A stretch of 64,000 bases of DNA from Elmis aenea (Eukaryota; Arthropoda; Insecta; Coleoptera; Elmidae). A program made the translations under genes and the position numbers. The stretch spans positions 5,890,001 to 5,954,000 of the forward strand of contig OX393579.1 in assembly GCA_947652605.1 (NCBI GenBank), in the 5' to 3' direction. Shown here one piece after another: positions 24,401-36,970 of the stretch (its first letter is position 1; every line of letters starts with the position of its first letter). Under the pieces are notes generated by a model. That model searched no databases. It saw nothing but the letters and a program-made list of their open reading frames with translations, and had not been told where the DNA came from.

Positions 24401-25945
24401 GATAATATCCTGATCCGTTTAAATTTTATTAATAAGCATTATAAACATATCCTGAAAATTTCAAGTCTCTATCTTAAGCAGGAAAAGTTATTCGCGAATA
24501 TGTTTCGACACGAGATTAATAATAAGGAAATTTTGCTTTGTTGAGTTAATTTTTGAAATTCCTTACAAACAGAATATTGGATAATATCCTGATCCGTTTA
24601 AATCTTATTAATAAGCATTATAAACATATCCTAAAAATTTCAAGTCTCTATCTTAAGCAGTTGAAAAGTTATTCGCGAATATGTTTCGACACGAGATTAA
24701 TAATAAGAAAATTTTGCTTTGTTGAGTTAATTTTTGAAATTCCTTACAAACAGAATATTGGATAATTTCCTGAACCGTTTAAATCTTATTAATAAGCATT
24801 ATAAACATATCCTGAAAATTTCAAGTCTCTATCTTAAGCAGGAAAAGTTATTCGCGAATATGTTTCGAAACGAGATTAATAATAAGCAAATTTTGCTTTG
24901 TTGAGTTTATTTTTGAAATTTCATACAAACAGAATATTGGATAATTTCCTGATCCGTTTAAATCTTATTAATAAGCATTATAAACATATCCTGAAAATTT
25001 CAAGTCTCTATCTTAAGCAGGAAAAGTTATTCGCGAATATGTTTCGAAACGAGATTAATAATAAGCAAATTTTGCTTTGTTGAGTTTATTTTTGAAATTT
25101 CATACAAACAGAATATTGGATAATATCCTGATTCGTTTAAATCTTATTAATAAGCATTATAAACATATCCTAAAAATTTCAAGTCTCTATCTTAAGCAGT
25201 TGAAAAGTTATTCGCGAATATGTTTCGAAACGAGATTAATAATAAGGAAATTTTGCTTTGTTGAGTTAATTTTTGAAATTTCTTACAAACAGAATATTGG
25301 ATAATTTCCTGAACCGTTTAAATCTTATTAATAAGCATTATAAACATATCCTGAAAATTTCAAGTCTCTATCTTAAGCAGGAAAAGTTATTCGCGAATAT
25401 GTTTCGAAACGAGATTAATAATAAGCAAATTTTGCTTTGTTGAGTTTATTTTTGAAATTTCATACAAACAGAATATTGGATAATTTCCTGATCCGTTTAA
25501 ATCTTATTAATAAGCATTATAAACATATCCTGAAAATTTCAAGTCTCTACCTTAAGCAGGAAAAGTTATTCGCGAATATGTTTCGAAACGAGATTAATAA
25601 TAAGGAAATTTTGCTTGGTTGAGTTAATTTTTGAAAATTCTTACAAGCAGAATATTGGATAATTTCCTGATCCGTTTAAATCTTATTAATAAGCATTATA
25701 AACATATCCTGAAAATTTCAAGTCTCTATCTTAAGCAGTTGAAAAGTTATTCGCGAATATGTTTCGAAACGAGATTAATAATAAGGAAATTTTGCTTTGT
25801 TGAGTTTATTTTTGAAATTTCTTACAAACAGAATATTGGATAATTTCCTGATCCGTTTAAATCTTATGAATGAGCATTATAAACATATCCTGAAAAGTTC
25901 AAGTCTCTATCTTAAGCAGTTGAAAAATTATTCGCGAATATGTGA
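21479..25945 (+). repeat. Satellite array, 25 units of about 180 bp
   Basis: Tandem head-to-tail array. Each unit contains AAATTTTGCTTTGTTGAGTT, ACAGAATATTGGATAATTTC, TAATAAGCATTATAAACATA, CTCTATCTTAAGCAG and TTATTCGCGAATATGTTTCG. Two length types alternate, set by CAGGAAAAG (about 179 bp) or CAGTTGAAAAG (about 181 bp). I count 25 copies, most differing at few positions. The first unit (21479-21660) and the last (to 25945) are the most diverged, as expected for array edges. Both ATTCGCGAAT and TTTCGAAA are palindromes within the unit. The unit length is not a multiple of three and the frame is not kept from unit to unit, so the 60-75-codon frames in each unit are not genes. Confidence 0.97.
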
Positions 25946-27171
25946 TTCGAAAAGACATTATTACTAGTTAATGTGGGCAAGATTGTAATAATAATGGAAT
26001 TTTGGTGTGAAGCACGTCGAAGTTCGTTTATATTTAAGTTCCGCAAGTACATGTGGTTGGTTTTGTTGGTGTCTGTAAAATAAAACAGTTATTAATCCTT
26101 GGAGAGGTAAGGCAGAGCGGCCACCGGTTATAATTTTACAAGCTAATTATCTCTTTTTACTTCCAAAATTGACGCAAAACGAATGCAAAATCTGGCATGA
26201 AACTTGTGCGATTACCTCCATTGGGAGAGTAAACCAGAATAAAATTCAATGTCGAGTGTATGAGATTAAAATTAAGTATTAAAGAAGGGAGCAATTGTGA
26301 AATTGTTCTGTTTTACTTTAATAAAAAAGTTAACCTCTTTAGTCAATTTTTCATGAAAAAAAATCGATGATCAAGCAACACAAATTATTGTAGGTTGATG
26401 GTTCTTGTGCATGGGTAGTAACCAACACTTACTACTATAAGTATATAGAATATGCGCTGCCTATTTCTTCTTTTTTAACAATATTTATGTATGAAATATT
26501 ATAAATTCTTAACGAATTAGTTCACTGAAGTCCCTTACATTTTTTAAATACATAACTAAACGTTTCAGTTAAATAAATAAGGTTTAACCGGACATCAAGT
26601 TAAACTAGTTCTTTAAGAAAAGAATAATCCAGTATTCTTACTAGAATGGTCTTAGTCAGATTTATATTTTAACTCTCATTAAAAAGCATGACTTTTTTCC
26701 AGTCTTAAACGAGAAGCATAATAATAATATTTTGAACTACTGGATGACATATTTAATATTGTTAAGACGTCCACATTACTACAAATTGTGTGGTACATTT
26801 TCTTCAGAACTTAGTTATCCTGTTATCTTCTCTTTAACAGCCGTAAAAAACCTCAGCAATAAACAAAAAATGCTGCTATCCTTACACAAATAAATATGAG
26901 GCATTTAAAAAATTTGTTACGCTCCAACCCATAAGTTATTGTATAATAAACAATGTTAGAAAAATCACAAAATCAAAGTATTCCTAATAATAAGGCCAAA
27001 AACTGTAAAAACACTTTCCCCTACCTTAACGGGTAAAATTTGCTGCAAACATATTATATTAGTGTATTTGTAAATATACACATTACAATTAACACACTTA
27101 TTAGAGTCTAAATCTTATGAAAAGAAGCTTCTTTAAATGCTTCTTCATGCAAATAATCTACAGGGCGTCCA

Positions 27172-27532
27172 CCAAGTATGTATGTCTTTCATAGCGCACG
27201 TATTAATCATTATGAAAAGCAAGTTAACATAAATATAGAATAAACAACCCCCGGAAATACATATTTTTTTAATAAATGTGGTAAACTATGAAGTTGTACA
27301 GCCTAAAGTATTCGGCAAATTGTATTTGGTAAGTTGTTGCAAATTTACTTAAAATTATTATTAAAAAAGCAATTACACCAAAAACATTAATCGTAGATCT
27401 AAAACATGTCTAATAACTTTTTAAAACAATTTAATTATCATTAAGAAAAGTAAAAACTAAGTTTAAAAAAATTACTATTTATCATTTAAAGTTCAGCAAA
27501 ATAAACCATGCTAAACAAACACCCTGTGTATT
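27172..27532. mobile_element. Degenerate CAGGG-type MITE
   Basis: Left end CTACAGGGCGTCCACC and right end AACAAACACCCTGTGTA point inwards as inverted termini about 360 bp apart. The arms are too diverged to follow. Tentative. Confidence 0.35.
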
Positions 27533-27822
27533 ATTTTAAAACTGTACTTGATCAAAAGTTGCTACTTGAGTGTTATTTATAAAATTTCTAACATGTATTT
27601 TACTAGCATTGTTCATCAACATTTTCTTAAGGTTTTGTATAAGCCAACTTTTCAAAAAATCGTCAATAACTTATAAACTGTTGATATAAGATACAATAAA
27701 CCTTTTAATATTTTGAAACATATTGTTATGTGTAGACTGAAAAATTAAAACTGGGTGCTTTTTTTAAACAAAAAAGTTACGCATTGGTCTGTTTAAATAA
27801 AACATTTAGCATACTTAATAAT

Positions 27823-28147
27823 ATATTACATAACAAGAGTTGTGAGAAGCGGCGAGTGCGTATTTCCACGAGTGCGTAATTGCTTTACAACTCGTGTTAT
27901 GCAGCCTACTTTTTCTACGGTCACATAATACATACGATTTTACCGGTATAAGTCTACTTTAAAATATCTAGACAAGTGTTTTGCTTACTGTGTCTAAGGA
28001 ATCACTTACTATACATGCTAAATGGGTTGGGTCATTTCTAAAAAGACTGTGCTTTTTGCTTACCGTGCGTAGACCTACTTACTATGCATGCAGGCTGTAC
28101 ACTGTACGTGTACAGTAATAGTCATTTACAATAGTGATCGTTGAAAA
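27823..28147. mobile_element. Dispersed repeat family B, copy 2
   Basis: Same blocks as 6536-7110 in the same order: TATTACATAACAAGAGTTG, CGAGTGCGTATTTCCACGAG, GTAATTGCTTTACAACTCG, TGCTTTTTGCTTACCGTGCG and TGCAGGCTGTAC. It lacks the 140-bp palindrome. It ends about 470 bp before the first alternative ETHR exon. Confidence 0.7.
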
Positions 28148-28613
28148 TTAGGCTGTAAGTAGCTGTCTTATTCAAACTTCCTTTTTATATTGATTATTGA
28201 GAGAGATGAGAAAAAAATATACACAAGGTGGACACCCTGTACAACACTAATTTCCACATGATTTCAACAATAATTTTCAGTGCTTTAAACCTGTACATAC
28301 ATAAAATGTTTGAACTCGGTTGAGGTATATAAAAGCTTATTAAAACTGTTCTGTGTTACCTGTTGCAAAACTGCCAAAGCTGTCCATCTTTCCATGTGTG
28401 CGTGTGTTGTTCTTCACCTTTGTTTGTGCTGTTTTCGTGTTGTTCCAATTAATACCCTGTGTACTGTAAAAAACCTGTGTTATTTTACCTATGTTGACAC
28501 CAAGAATTTTTTTTTTGGTTTTTGAACTGGATTGGGTTGCGATTTGTTTTTGATTTTCCTTAATTAATTTTTGGAATTTTTAGTTAAGTAAATGAAAAAT
28601 TTTGAATTTCCAG

Positions 28614-29583
28614 CCCAATACTCGGCATAGCCGAATATCGCCAGATTGACGATGACGATGGATCCAAGGTGCCGGTCTGTCACACCCTGGCCAACACGTT
28701 TTGGTCGGCCCTGTATTTCCTTGGCAGTATTATCCTGTTTTTCATCCTCCCTTTAATAATTCTTCTTGTCCTGTACTTCATTATTGCGAAGAACCTGATC
28801 TCGAACGCCGCTAGCATAGTTTTAAACAAACACCTCGACAATTACTCCATACGCGCGCGCCGGCAAGTCATTTTAATGTTAGGGACGGTAGTTTTAAGTT
28901 TTTTTCTCTGCCTAATTCCTTTTAGAGTGTTCACGATATGGATAATTATCGTGCCGGACGAAAACGTTTACAAATTGGGCGCCGAAAAATATTACAACAT
29001 TCTGTACTTCTGCCGGATTATGGTTTATTTAAATTCCGCGGTTAACCCGATTTTGTACAATCTAATGAGCTCGAAATTCCGTACCGGTTTCATTTTATGT
29101 TCCAGAAAGGAGCGCAAGTTTTACTTCAAACGTTCGCGAAACGGTACTCTTAGTACAACGGCAGCGTCGTACAGGAGTAGCAGAAATAGCCACGGCAACT
29201 ACAAAGTCTGTTTCACGCCCCGTAACAGTACGGTCCTAATGAAAAACTGCAGTGAATCTCCGGATTCGAACCGAAGCAGCGATTCACACACAAACATTTT
29301 AAAAGACAGTCCAGTTCTTCGTGCTTCTGTTGTAGAAGCTTTGCAGAACATTAGCGACGTAGAGGCCCATTCGCACGATAGTAGTGGGAAAAAGAGTAAA
29401 TGTAGCTTTAAATTTCGAAACAGGGACTCGAACTTTAAGTTTCTCAAACACGAAGCTGTAATATGCCCCGATAACTATAACAGCAATGTTCCTACTTGTT
29501 GCAGTACCAACAGCGAGCTAGTTTTTATGCATGAAAAGTATATTAAACAAAATAACAAGGTTGATAAAGAAAGTTTCGTTTAG
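28614..29583 (+). CDS. ETHR: ETHR alternative terminal exon 1 (TM5-TM7 and C-tail)
   Basis: First of two homologous 3' coding exons of ETHR. The acceptor is tttgaatttccag; the first base completes the split Ser codon from the exon ending at 230, giving S-P-I-L-G-I-A-E-Y. Order: ECL2 with the disulfide Cys in VPVC, TM5 (FFILPLIILLVLYFIIAKNL), ICL3, TM6 (RRQVILMLGTVVLSFFLCLI then PFR), TM7 with NPILYNLMSSKFR (NPxxY motif and helix 8), then a long Ser/Asn-rich cytoplasmic tail. It adds 322 residues after the split codon and stops at TAG 29581-29583. The C-terminus is KESFV, which fits a class I PDZ ligand (S-x-V). Exons like this and the one at 36057 give ETHR-A and ETHR-B in other insects. I cannot say which is A from sequence alone. 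The transmembrane half is GC-richer than the other alternative exon. Confidence 0.9.
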
Positions 29584-30317
29584 GACTTGGGTTTGGAACT
29601 GCACCTAAATCACCAAAAAAATAATTAATAACCTGATTGTAACTAAATAATGCACTCTTGTCTACTGTGTTGAATGAACCACGTCACAAATTATTTGTTA
29701 ACTTTCGCTATGTACCTAACTAAGAAATCAGCAACCATTTTGTTAATAATTCCATCGAAAACACTTTTAAATGGGAACAAAAACAAATACTACAGTTGTT
29801 TAAGCGCTCAATTTGTTGATATAATAGTTATTTACGTAACAACACCGGAAAGTGGCACTTTACTGGACGAGTAGACAGTTTTGGGACGAGCTGTAGGCGA
29901 GTCCTGAAAGCATACGAGTCCATTAAAGACACTTTACGGGTATGTTACGAACAATATTTTTTCGGCGTCCGCCACTGACACCATAATCACTATCGTCACC
30001 ATCCATAATTAAACAATAACTTAACAAACTACAGGTGAAAACTCGCTTGGTGGTATAATGACGTTTGTTTGACAGCGCAAATCAACAAAACAAGTCATCG
30101 TCATGGCAATCAGCTACTTTCCGGTATAGGCCGGTAAAGAAAACTTATTACCACAATGGCAAAGTTACTTTCTGGCCTAGATCGGAAAAAACTGATTTTT
30201 CAGACGGACGCAGAAAAATATGTTTACTTAAAAATCACTTGCATTATTTGTGGAAGGATCTTTTGTAGATAAACCAAATTACTGTCCTGTCTTCCTCAGA
30301 AGCAATCTTATTATTAT

Positions 30318-30362
30318 TATGGCTTTTGACGAAGGAACGACAGCCCTGAAACTGGTTTAACA
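30318..30362 (+). ncRNA. Degenerate hammerhead-like core
   Basis: TTGACGA-AGG...CCT-GAAACTGGTT has the layout core-stem II-GAAAC-loop-GTT and shares GAAACTGGT with the better motif at 59451. The first core base is T instead of C and stem I is not convincing. Remnant at best. Confidence 0.2.
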
Positions 30363-33300
30363 TATCTACTACAGATCCTTTGCAAAATAGGTAATTTTAA
30401 ATAAACTCATTCATATTAACAACAAGAATAATTCAAAACTTGTTTCTTATCCTTGATAGAAGGTTTCAATGCAAAACTAGATATAAAAATATTGGTTACC
30501 GTTTCATTGCATTTAAGAAATTCCTTTCTTAACCTAATTGAAATCTCATTAACTGTAGTACTTCGGACAGTCATAAGCCTAAATTTTCCTGTAAGAACTT
30601 TTGATAAACCAAAAGCTATTAAGACGTCAAGAATGTATTGTGATCTTGAAACTGTGTTTGTTCAATCTTCCCAAAAACTTAGCCCTTTATAGTCAGTATA
30701 AGATTGTAAGCAACTTTCAACGTCATTTTCTAAAAATAAGTTTGAGTAATGTTAAGCAGAAATCTATTCAACTATTTTTGATTAAATTTCGAAGGTAGTT
30801 CCAAAAATATGACCAGCTGAATAAGTAATCAAATATAATAATTAAAATGACAATGATTACATTTCAGTAGATTTCTAAACATACTTTTTAAAAAACTTTC
30901 GGTGTTATGATTGAGTATGTCAAGAACTTTCAAATAAGAATTAGTCTTGATAGCAACTTAACGACAAGTTATGAATTTTCCTGTTTAATATACGTTTTGG
31001 ATTTGAAACTTTCAATATGATTAAAATTACAAATAATTTATCTGCCTTATTACTTTTTGCAATAATGTATGAGATCATAAAAATCAAAATTTTGCCTTTT
31101 TTGCAAGCAGGTTATTTTTTTTTGTTAATTCGCTTTTGTCAATATTTCCACCAATCCTTATTTTAAATTTTGCCTTTTTAAATAAAAATCAGAGCCGTTT
31201 ATATATTTTCATATTACAGCTATTCTTCTACTTACATCGTTTATCATTGGTTTACATATTTCAAAATTAATAAACTTAGCCAAAACATTCAAACATTCTT
31301 GGCAATGTGTTCAATGAAATAGTTTTAAATAAAGATAATGTATTATAGTTCCACACATATTTTTATATATTTGAACGTACAACAAATAAAATAGGTACGT
31401 GTACATCTTTTTTTTTAAATCAACATGAAAATATTGAAGTTTATTCAGTTTCTAATTCGGATGGCTAACTGTAAATTATTAATAAAAATTCAACAGTTTT
31501 TAAAAATGTTGACGTACTATTGAACTATTGAAATATTCCTGCAAGTCGCTACCATCATTTTATCAGTCTAAAAATTAGTTTCTGTTAATTATCTGCAACA
31601 TTTTTGGAATTAGCTGAAAATATTGATTAGGTCTCTGCACTTAATTGTAATTTCATCCAAACTCTAACGCTTCCATCGAATCAAATCCATTAGCATATAT
31701 TTTCTACTACAAGATTGTTAGTATGTTCTGTAGAAGAATCAAATCACTTACAAGACAAGGGTTGTTACCAAATACTTGCAGTTGGTTTTGCCCGTTGGGT
31801 TTAATTTTATTGTTAGAGAAAGACTTAAAATTGTTAATGTTAAATAAAAAAGACAAATAACCACATTGTTGCTATACAAATATAATAATTGTATATCTCA
31901 TTAAAAAAAAGCAGTGCATTAGAGTTTACATTTTCATGTAATACTTCTAGTATTTTAGCAAATATGTTCAACCAAATTTAGTTTACTTTATTGTAATAAA
32001 ATAAAGAAAAAATAATATATAAATGCATATGCTATTATTTCTGTATTTGTCACGCCTAATCACAAAAAATAAAACTGAGTATCTATCGTTTATTTTATTT
32101 CATTGCTAAAAATTGTTTAGTACAGAAATTTTGATGTTATTGGCAAATAAATTCTAAACACTCATCCAAAAAATAACAAACCAATGCATTAGGCACATTA
32201 TTCTTTTTTACGATTCCATAAATGACAAATAAAACAAAATTATGTTAGTTTGATATAAAAACAACGAAACATAATCTAGTAATTGAGTGTTTGGTTTGAA
32301 AAAGAAGTCACTTCACGTGAAAATGCGACAGATATATATTTTGATAAAATTTAAACACAACAGAGAAAGAATATGGACAGAGTCGTAAGCGAAATATGAA
32401 AGACGTCAACCTGCTACTTCCAATGAACCTTAAATATTAATTATATGGACTTAATAATAATTTTGCTATTCCAATATTTTTATTCAGATTTTATTTATTA
32501 TTACTTTTCAACCTTTTATTTATTCATATAAAGCTTCCACCTTTAGACTTTGATTTTTGTGAGCGTGGGATGAACTTATTTTGCAAGAATATAATTAAAC
32601 AAGGGATAACCAATGTTGTTTATTTTTCTCTTGTTATTTATTTTTAACCCAGAACATACTGAAGTTCTGTGACTTTTCACAATTTAAGAACTCAGAGCTA
32701 TTAAGGTCATGGGATTTTATAATTTCACGACTTTTAAATTTACATTGGCGTACTGCAATAAACAGAAATATATTTCTTTAAAATTTGGGAATATTATTTA
32801 GTAAAGTGCCTTTTAAAAATGATATTTTGTTTAAATATGTATTAATATTTATGGTAAGCAATTACATAGGAATGTTGTGTTTAAATTATAGACAATCACA
32901 GAAAAAACAGCAAAACTTTCTCTGGTTTTAAAATGTGACTTAATTTTTGATTATTTAAAGAAAATCTTTTATTGCAAACAAATTTTTTATTTTCACTGAT
33001 ACGCCTTAAAGGAAAGACAAGTTTTTCGTCTAAGCTTTGATCTTGAGCGAAATTAGAGAACAAATATTTAAACTCACTTTTTAATACAATATTTGGCCAT
33101 AAAAAGACACCAACTGTGACATTTTTATTCAAAGTAAAATAAATTTCTCGAAAATAAAGTTGTGAATAGAATTGAAAGTCACAATAGTTTAGTTATGATA
33201 ACTCAAAATTCATTTCCTAAATATTTGTTAATATGCTTGTTTTACATTGAATTTGATTCCCCATTTTTCATTGCATTGATTTAATAAAAATTCAATAAAA

Positions 33301-34154
33301 TTTGGGCGTTTTAAGTTACAAAATTACAAAATTACACTGATAACAACCGTAAATACTTCTTGTGATTACATGCAGGATTGTTAGTTTGACAGTATAATGT
33401 AATGGTTTCATTCATTGGTTGTTTGCCTCATATACATATATAAAAATATTATTTGAAGCTAAACCTTCAGTTATTTTGGCAACAAAAACTGTTTACACAA
33501 ATATAACAATGACTTTACACAAGTACTTTGTGAAGGTACAAAATATTACAATGACTATGTGAAAGTTAACACATGGTTTTGCCTAAATGGCTCAGAATCT
33601 GAGCTTCAGATGGTTCATTTAACACAGCAAATCCGTAATCAGCAATTAATCAAGTAATCTATGTTTACTTTTCTGCAACATCGACTTGTTTTGTACACTA
33701 TGTGGAAACATAATGCATTTATTGTTATTGATGTACTGTATGTCAATGTATTACCAAAGAGTATTCTTAAAATAAATTATTTTAATGTTAATAAAACCAA
33801 TATTTAATGTACAAGCAAATTTTTTGTACTGTAGCATAAGACGGACTCTCTTTCCTTAAACACACTACCTAATCCACTACAGCTCATTCCACACACTTCT
33901 CGCTATACACACAATATTATATCATACATCTCTTACAGAATGGCTCAAATCATGTAAGTAGTATTATATTAATTTATTTAGACAAAGTATTTGCCGCTGT
34001 AAAGTATTTTATAAGTAGATTTGCGTGTAATAAGTATGCTGCAGTATTTAGATATTTATAAATTATTATATTGTGATCTAGTTGCTTTGAAATCGATGTT
34101 GATACAGTTCAAATGTTTTTTTTGTAAGTTATGTAATAGTTCGTAAGTCGTATA

Positions 34155-34765
34155 CAGGGTTTCCCAGTTATCTTGAACAGCATGGGGATCTCGTAAACGG
34201 TAAGAGATACAGAGTTGTCAAAATGATCTATAAATTAAGAACAACTATTCTATGAAAATATATTGAAAAAAAAGAATAGTTTTTGCGCTATTAATAAAAA
34301 AACAAAAAATGACGTTTTTGATTTTTGTTTATAACTTCCCTATTTGAAACTAAACCGGAAATGTTTTTTGACATTTGTTGGACACTTTTTTGCGTGGATT
34401 TAAAATTTGTTGATCAATTTTACGTATCTTCATTTGTTTTTGTTATTTTAACATCAACTTTCTTATTTTAAATCGCGTTGTAGTTGGCTGACACCATTAG
34501 GAAGATACTTTTTTTCTCATTTTATTGATGCGTAGGTTGTTAGATTTATTTTTAAAAATAAGTAAGTTATTACAATATTATTGTTTTCGTGAAGTACCAT
34601 CAAGTTTTTGTTTTATTAATAGCGCAAAAACTATTAATTTTTTTCAAGATATTTGTTCACAAAGTAGTTGCTCTTAAATCATAGATCATTTTGACTCCTT
34701 TAGCCAACTCTCTATCTCTTACCGTTTACGAGATCCCCATGGTGTTCACCCTGTGGGACACCCTG
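34155..34765. mobile_element. Mariner-type foldback MITE, family D
   Basis: 611 bp, flanked by TA, with termini CAGGGTTTCCCAG and TGTGGGACACCCTG. Long inverted arms include ATGGGGATCTCGTAAACGG on the left and CCGTTTACGAGATCCCCAT on the right, and GAATAGTTTTTGCGCTATTA against GCGCAAAAACTATTAATTTT. No coding content. Confidence 0.8.
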
Positions 34766-36056
34766 TATATTAATATAGTTAGGATATGCTGTGAAAAGAA
34801 TTGAAGTGAAAAAAGTGCATTTCGAGCTACTTAACTCGTTAATTTTGCATTTATTAATAATAATTTGGAAGAATAATAAATGATTTAATAAATTTTTTTG
34901 TAGATGAAAAGTAAAATTTGTGATAATTGAACAACAAATACCTATTATGAAGTGTCTTAGATATCATTACTAATTACTATCTTGTTTATTTTTTGAGATA
35001 ACCCCACCAACTTACCTTACTGGGAAATTATCTGCTTATCTTGCCATCCAAAAATCAAAATTTTGATGTATTATATCCATTTTCTTTTTAAATTTATTCT
35101 GTTACATTACAATCATATAATAATGTCCTGTAAACCTATTAATATTTTATTAAAGTCAGTACACCAAGAAATACAATCCCTGTGTATGAAGGATAGTTAT
35201 TTTAGAGATGTTTTGTAAAGTTTCCCAGAATAATTTTACTTAAAACAAATTAAGCACTAATATTTGTAGAATACTTTTGACCTCAAACATTTAATTTCCT
35301 GTTATTTTTTTCTTTGAATATTTTTGCCGAACAAACTCCTTAAGCAAACTGACTGTTCATTAAAAAAAGTTGATCCTGGAGTCCCATGCTTCTTTCGCGA
35401 TCCCCTTTGCATACAAATTTATTTCAAAAGTTATTACAATCGTCCATTCAATCTTTTTCTTTGTTCGTTGTCTCCTTCATTAAACCACATGAAAGTAATC
35501 CTTTCAGAGTCAGATTAATCGGGTTTCATTAATTTTGAAGGTCAGTCACACACACACTACAAAGCTCTCATTGGAAATTCAAATGCTGTGCTTGACTCAG
35601 TTTAATTTAAAATGGAGATGGGGCTTAGATGACGATCATTTGAAAAATGCCTAATTGGATTGGATCGGTACAAATCAAAACCGATCGTTTTAGTATGATG
35701 GAAATACATTTCTTAAAAGCGATTTATGTACTAAAAATGAAATAACTTCTAGTAAGTAGACAATGAAACAAAAAGAATCAATTTGGGTAGCTTTTTTTAA
35801 AGTTCTGATTGATAAAAATTTTGGCATTTAATAATTTTGGATCATAATATTTCTTGTGATTAAATATTTAAAAAAGACTTTTTGGTAGTTTTTTCGCAAA
35901 AAGTGACTTACGCCAATTTCAAAATAAACAGCTCATATTAATCATTATACAATAGTTGTTCAACTAAATTAATATGCGAATAATTATTGACGATTTGGTA
36001 GCTGGAAATGCATTTAATGTTTAAGAGTGCAACTAATTCTTTTTTGTAATTTTCAG

Positions 36057-36867
36057 TCCAATTTTGGCAATTACCCAGTACAGCATCGAGACCTACTACG
36101 ATGGATCAACGGTGCCCGTTTGTTTCAGCAACGTCGAAACTCTACTGCCATCATTGTTTTTCATATTATCCATTTCGACGTTCTTCTTTTTGCCGTTGGC
36201 AATCTTAATAATCCTGTACGCGTTAATAGCCAAAACGCTCATGCATCATCCCAACCTGATAGCGCCATGTAAAAACGGCGCCCTACCCTCCCACAGTTAC
36301 ATAAAATATCGTAAACAGGTAGTCTTAATGTTAGGTACGGTAGTTGTAGCATTTTTTATATGTCTTTTACCATTCAGAGCTTTAACATTATGGATAATAA
36401 TTGTGCCTGCGGAATCCATAATGGAAATGGGATTGGAAACTTATTATAATTTTTTATACTTTTCTAGAATAATGTTTCACATAAACTCGGCCATTAATCC
36501 AATATTATACAACATTATGAGCTCTAAGTTTAGAGGTGGGTTCTTGAGACTGTGTGGCATACGCCACTTTCGTCAAAAATACACAAACCGGACTGATATT
36601 AATAGAAAAAATACATTTAACACGACTTCTTCCACAAACACTTCTTCGCATCACACATCTGAGTCATTCTGGAGTAGATACAGTAATAGAAACTTTTCAA
36701 GAAATTCCGCAAACACCAAAGAAGCCAAGGAAACTGTTGTGGATCCTGAATGTTCTCGAAATAACAATAAGGAAAGACATCTCAAAGACACGTATGTCAG
36801 AATTCCTTTACACGCCATCAACAGTATAAATAGTGGGAAAGTTGTCAATGGAGAAAGCTATGTTTAA
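36057..36867 (+). CDS. ETHR: ETHR alternative terminal exon 2 (TM5-TM7 and C-tail)
   Basis: Second homologous ETHR 3' exon, 6.5 kb beyond the stop of the first. The acceptor is ttgtaattttcag. Spliced from 230 it reads S-P-I-L-A-I-T-Q-Y, with the same phase and same junction residues as the exon at 28614, so the two are substitutes and not consecutive exons (each carries TM5, TM6, TM7 and a stop). Recognisable parts are VPVC in ECL2, TM5 (FFFLPLAILIILYALIAKTL), TM6 (KQVVLMLGTVVVAFFICLLP) and TM7 with NPILYNIMSSKFRGGF. It contributes 269 residues, ends with TAA at 36865-36867, and its tail is shorter, Ser/Thr/Asn-rich, ending GESYV. Codon use is more AT-rich than in the first exon. A consensus AATAAA lies about 100 bases beyond the stop. 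Confidence 0.9.
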
Positions 36868-36964
36868 AATACAAATGCAAACCAACATTAGAGGGGCAGA
36901 TTTGTATGTTACTTGCCTAAATATGAGAGAGTTTTGCAGTCATCCAAATTCTTTCTCATCTTTA

Positions 36965-36970
36965 AATAAA
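36965..36970 (+). terminator. Probable ETHR polyadenylation signal
   Basis: AATAAA about 100 bases after the stop of the second alternative ETHR exon. Position and sequence fit a cleavage/polyadenylation signal for that isoform; use is inferred. No equally well placed canonical signal was seen just after the first alternative exon. Confidence 0.45.

Larger units (their letters stand above)
231..28613 (+). other. ETHR long intron
   Basis: Intron of 28.4 kb between the shared exon and the first alternative exon (35.8 kb to the second). I found no further ETHR exon in it. It holds foldback transposons, retroelement fragments and the 25-copy satellite, listed separately. The parts not listed (roughly 1.6-4.9, 7.1-8.1, 17.3-20.1 and 26-27.8 kb) are AT-rich unique-looking DNA in which I see no supported feature. 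Confidence 0.8.
29584..36056 (+). other. ETHR 3'UTR of isoform 1 plus intron between the alternative exons
   Basis: AT-rich stretch between the two alternative exons. It begins with the 3'UTR of the first isoform. It holds a GC-richer patch around 29850-30200 without a convincing ORF, a degenerate hammerhead-like core near 30325-30357, and a mariner-type foldback element at 34155-34765. Otherwise I see no coding signal on either strand. Confidence 0.6.

Noticed and set aside
21505..25843. Series of 60-75-codon frames with similar proteins (…NFLIRLNLINKHYKHILKIS…)
   Set aside because: They are the satellite unit read in one frame. Unit lengths (about 179 and 181) are not multiples of three, the frames stop in each unit, and there is no sign of coding constraint.
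21479..25945. CRISPR-like regular repeat
   Set aside because: Units are contiguous with no unique spacers, about 180 bp long, and the context is an insect intron.
28310..28525. 71-codon Cys-rich frame just before the first alternative ETHR exon
   Set aside because: No splice signals that would join it in phase, and no similarity to ETHR; low-complexity TGTGTT sequence explains the Cys and Val richness.
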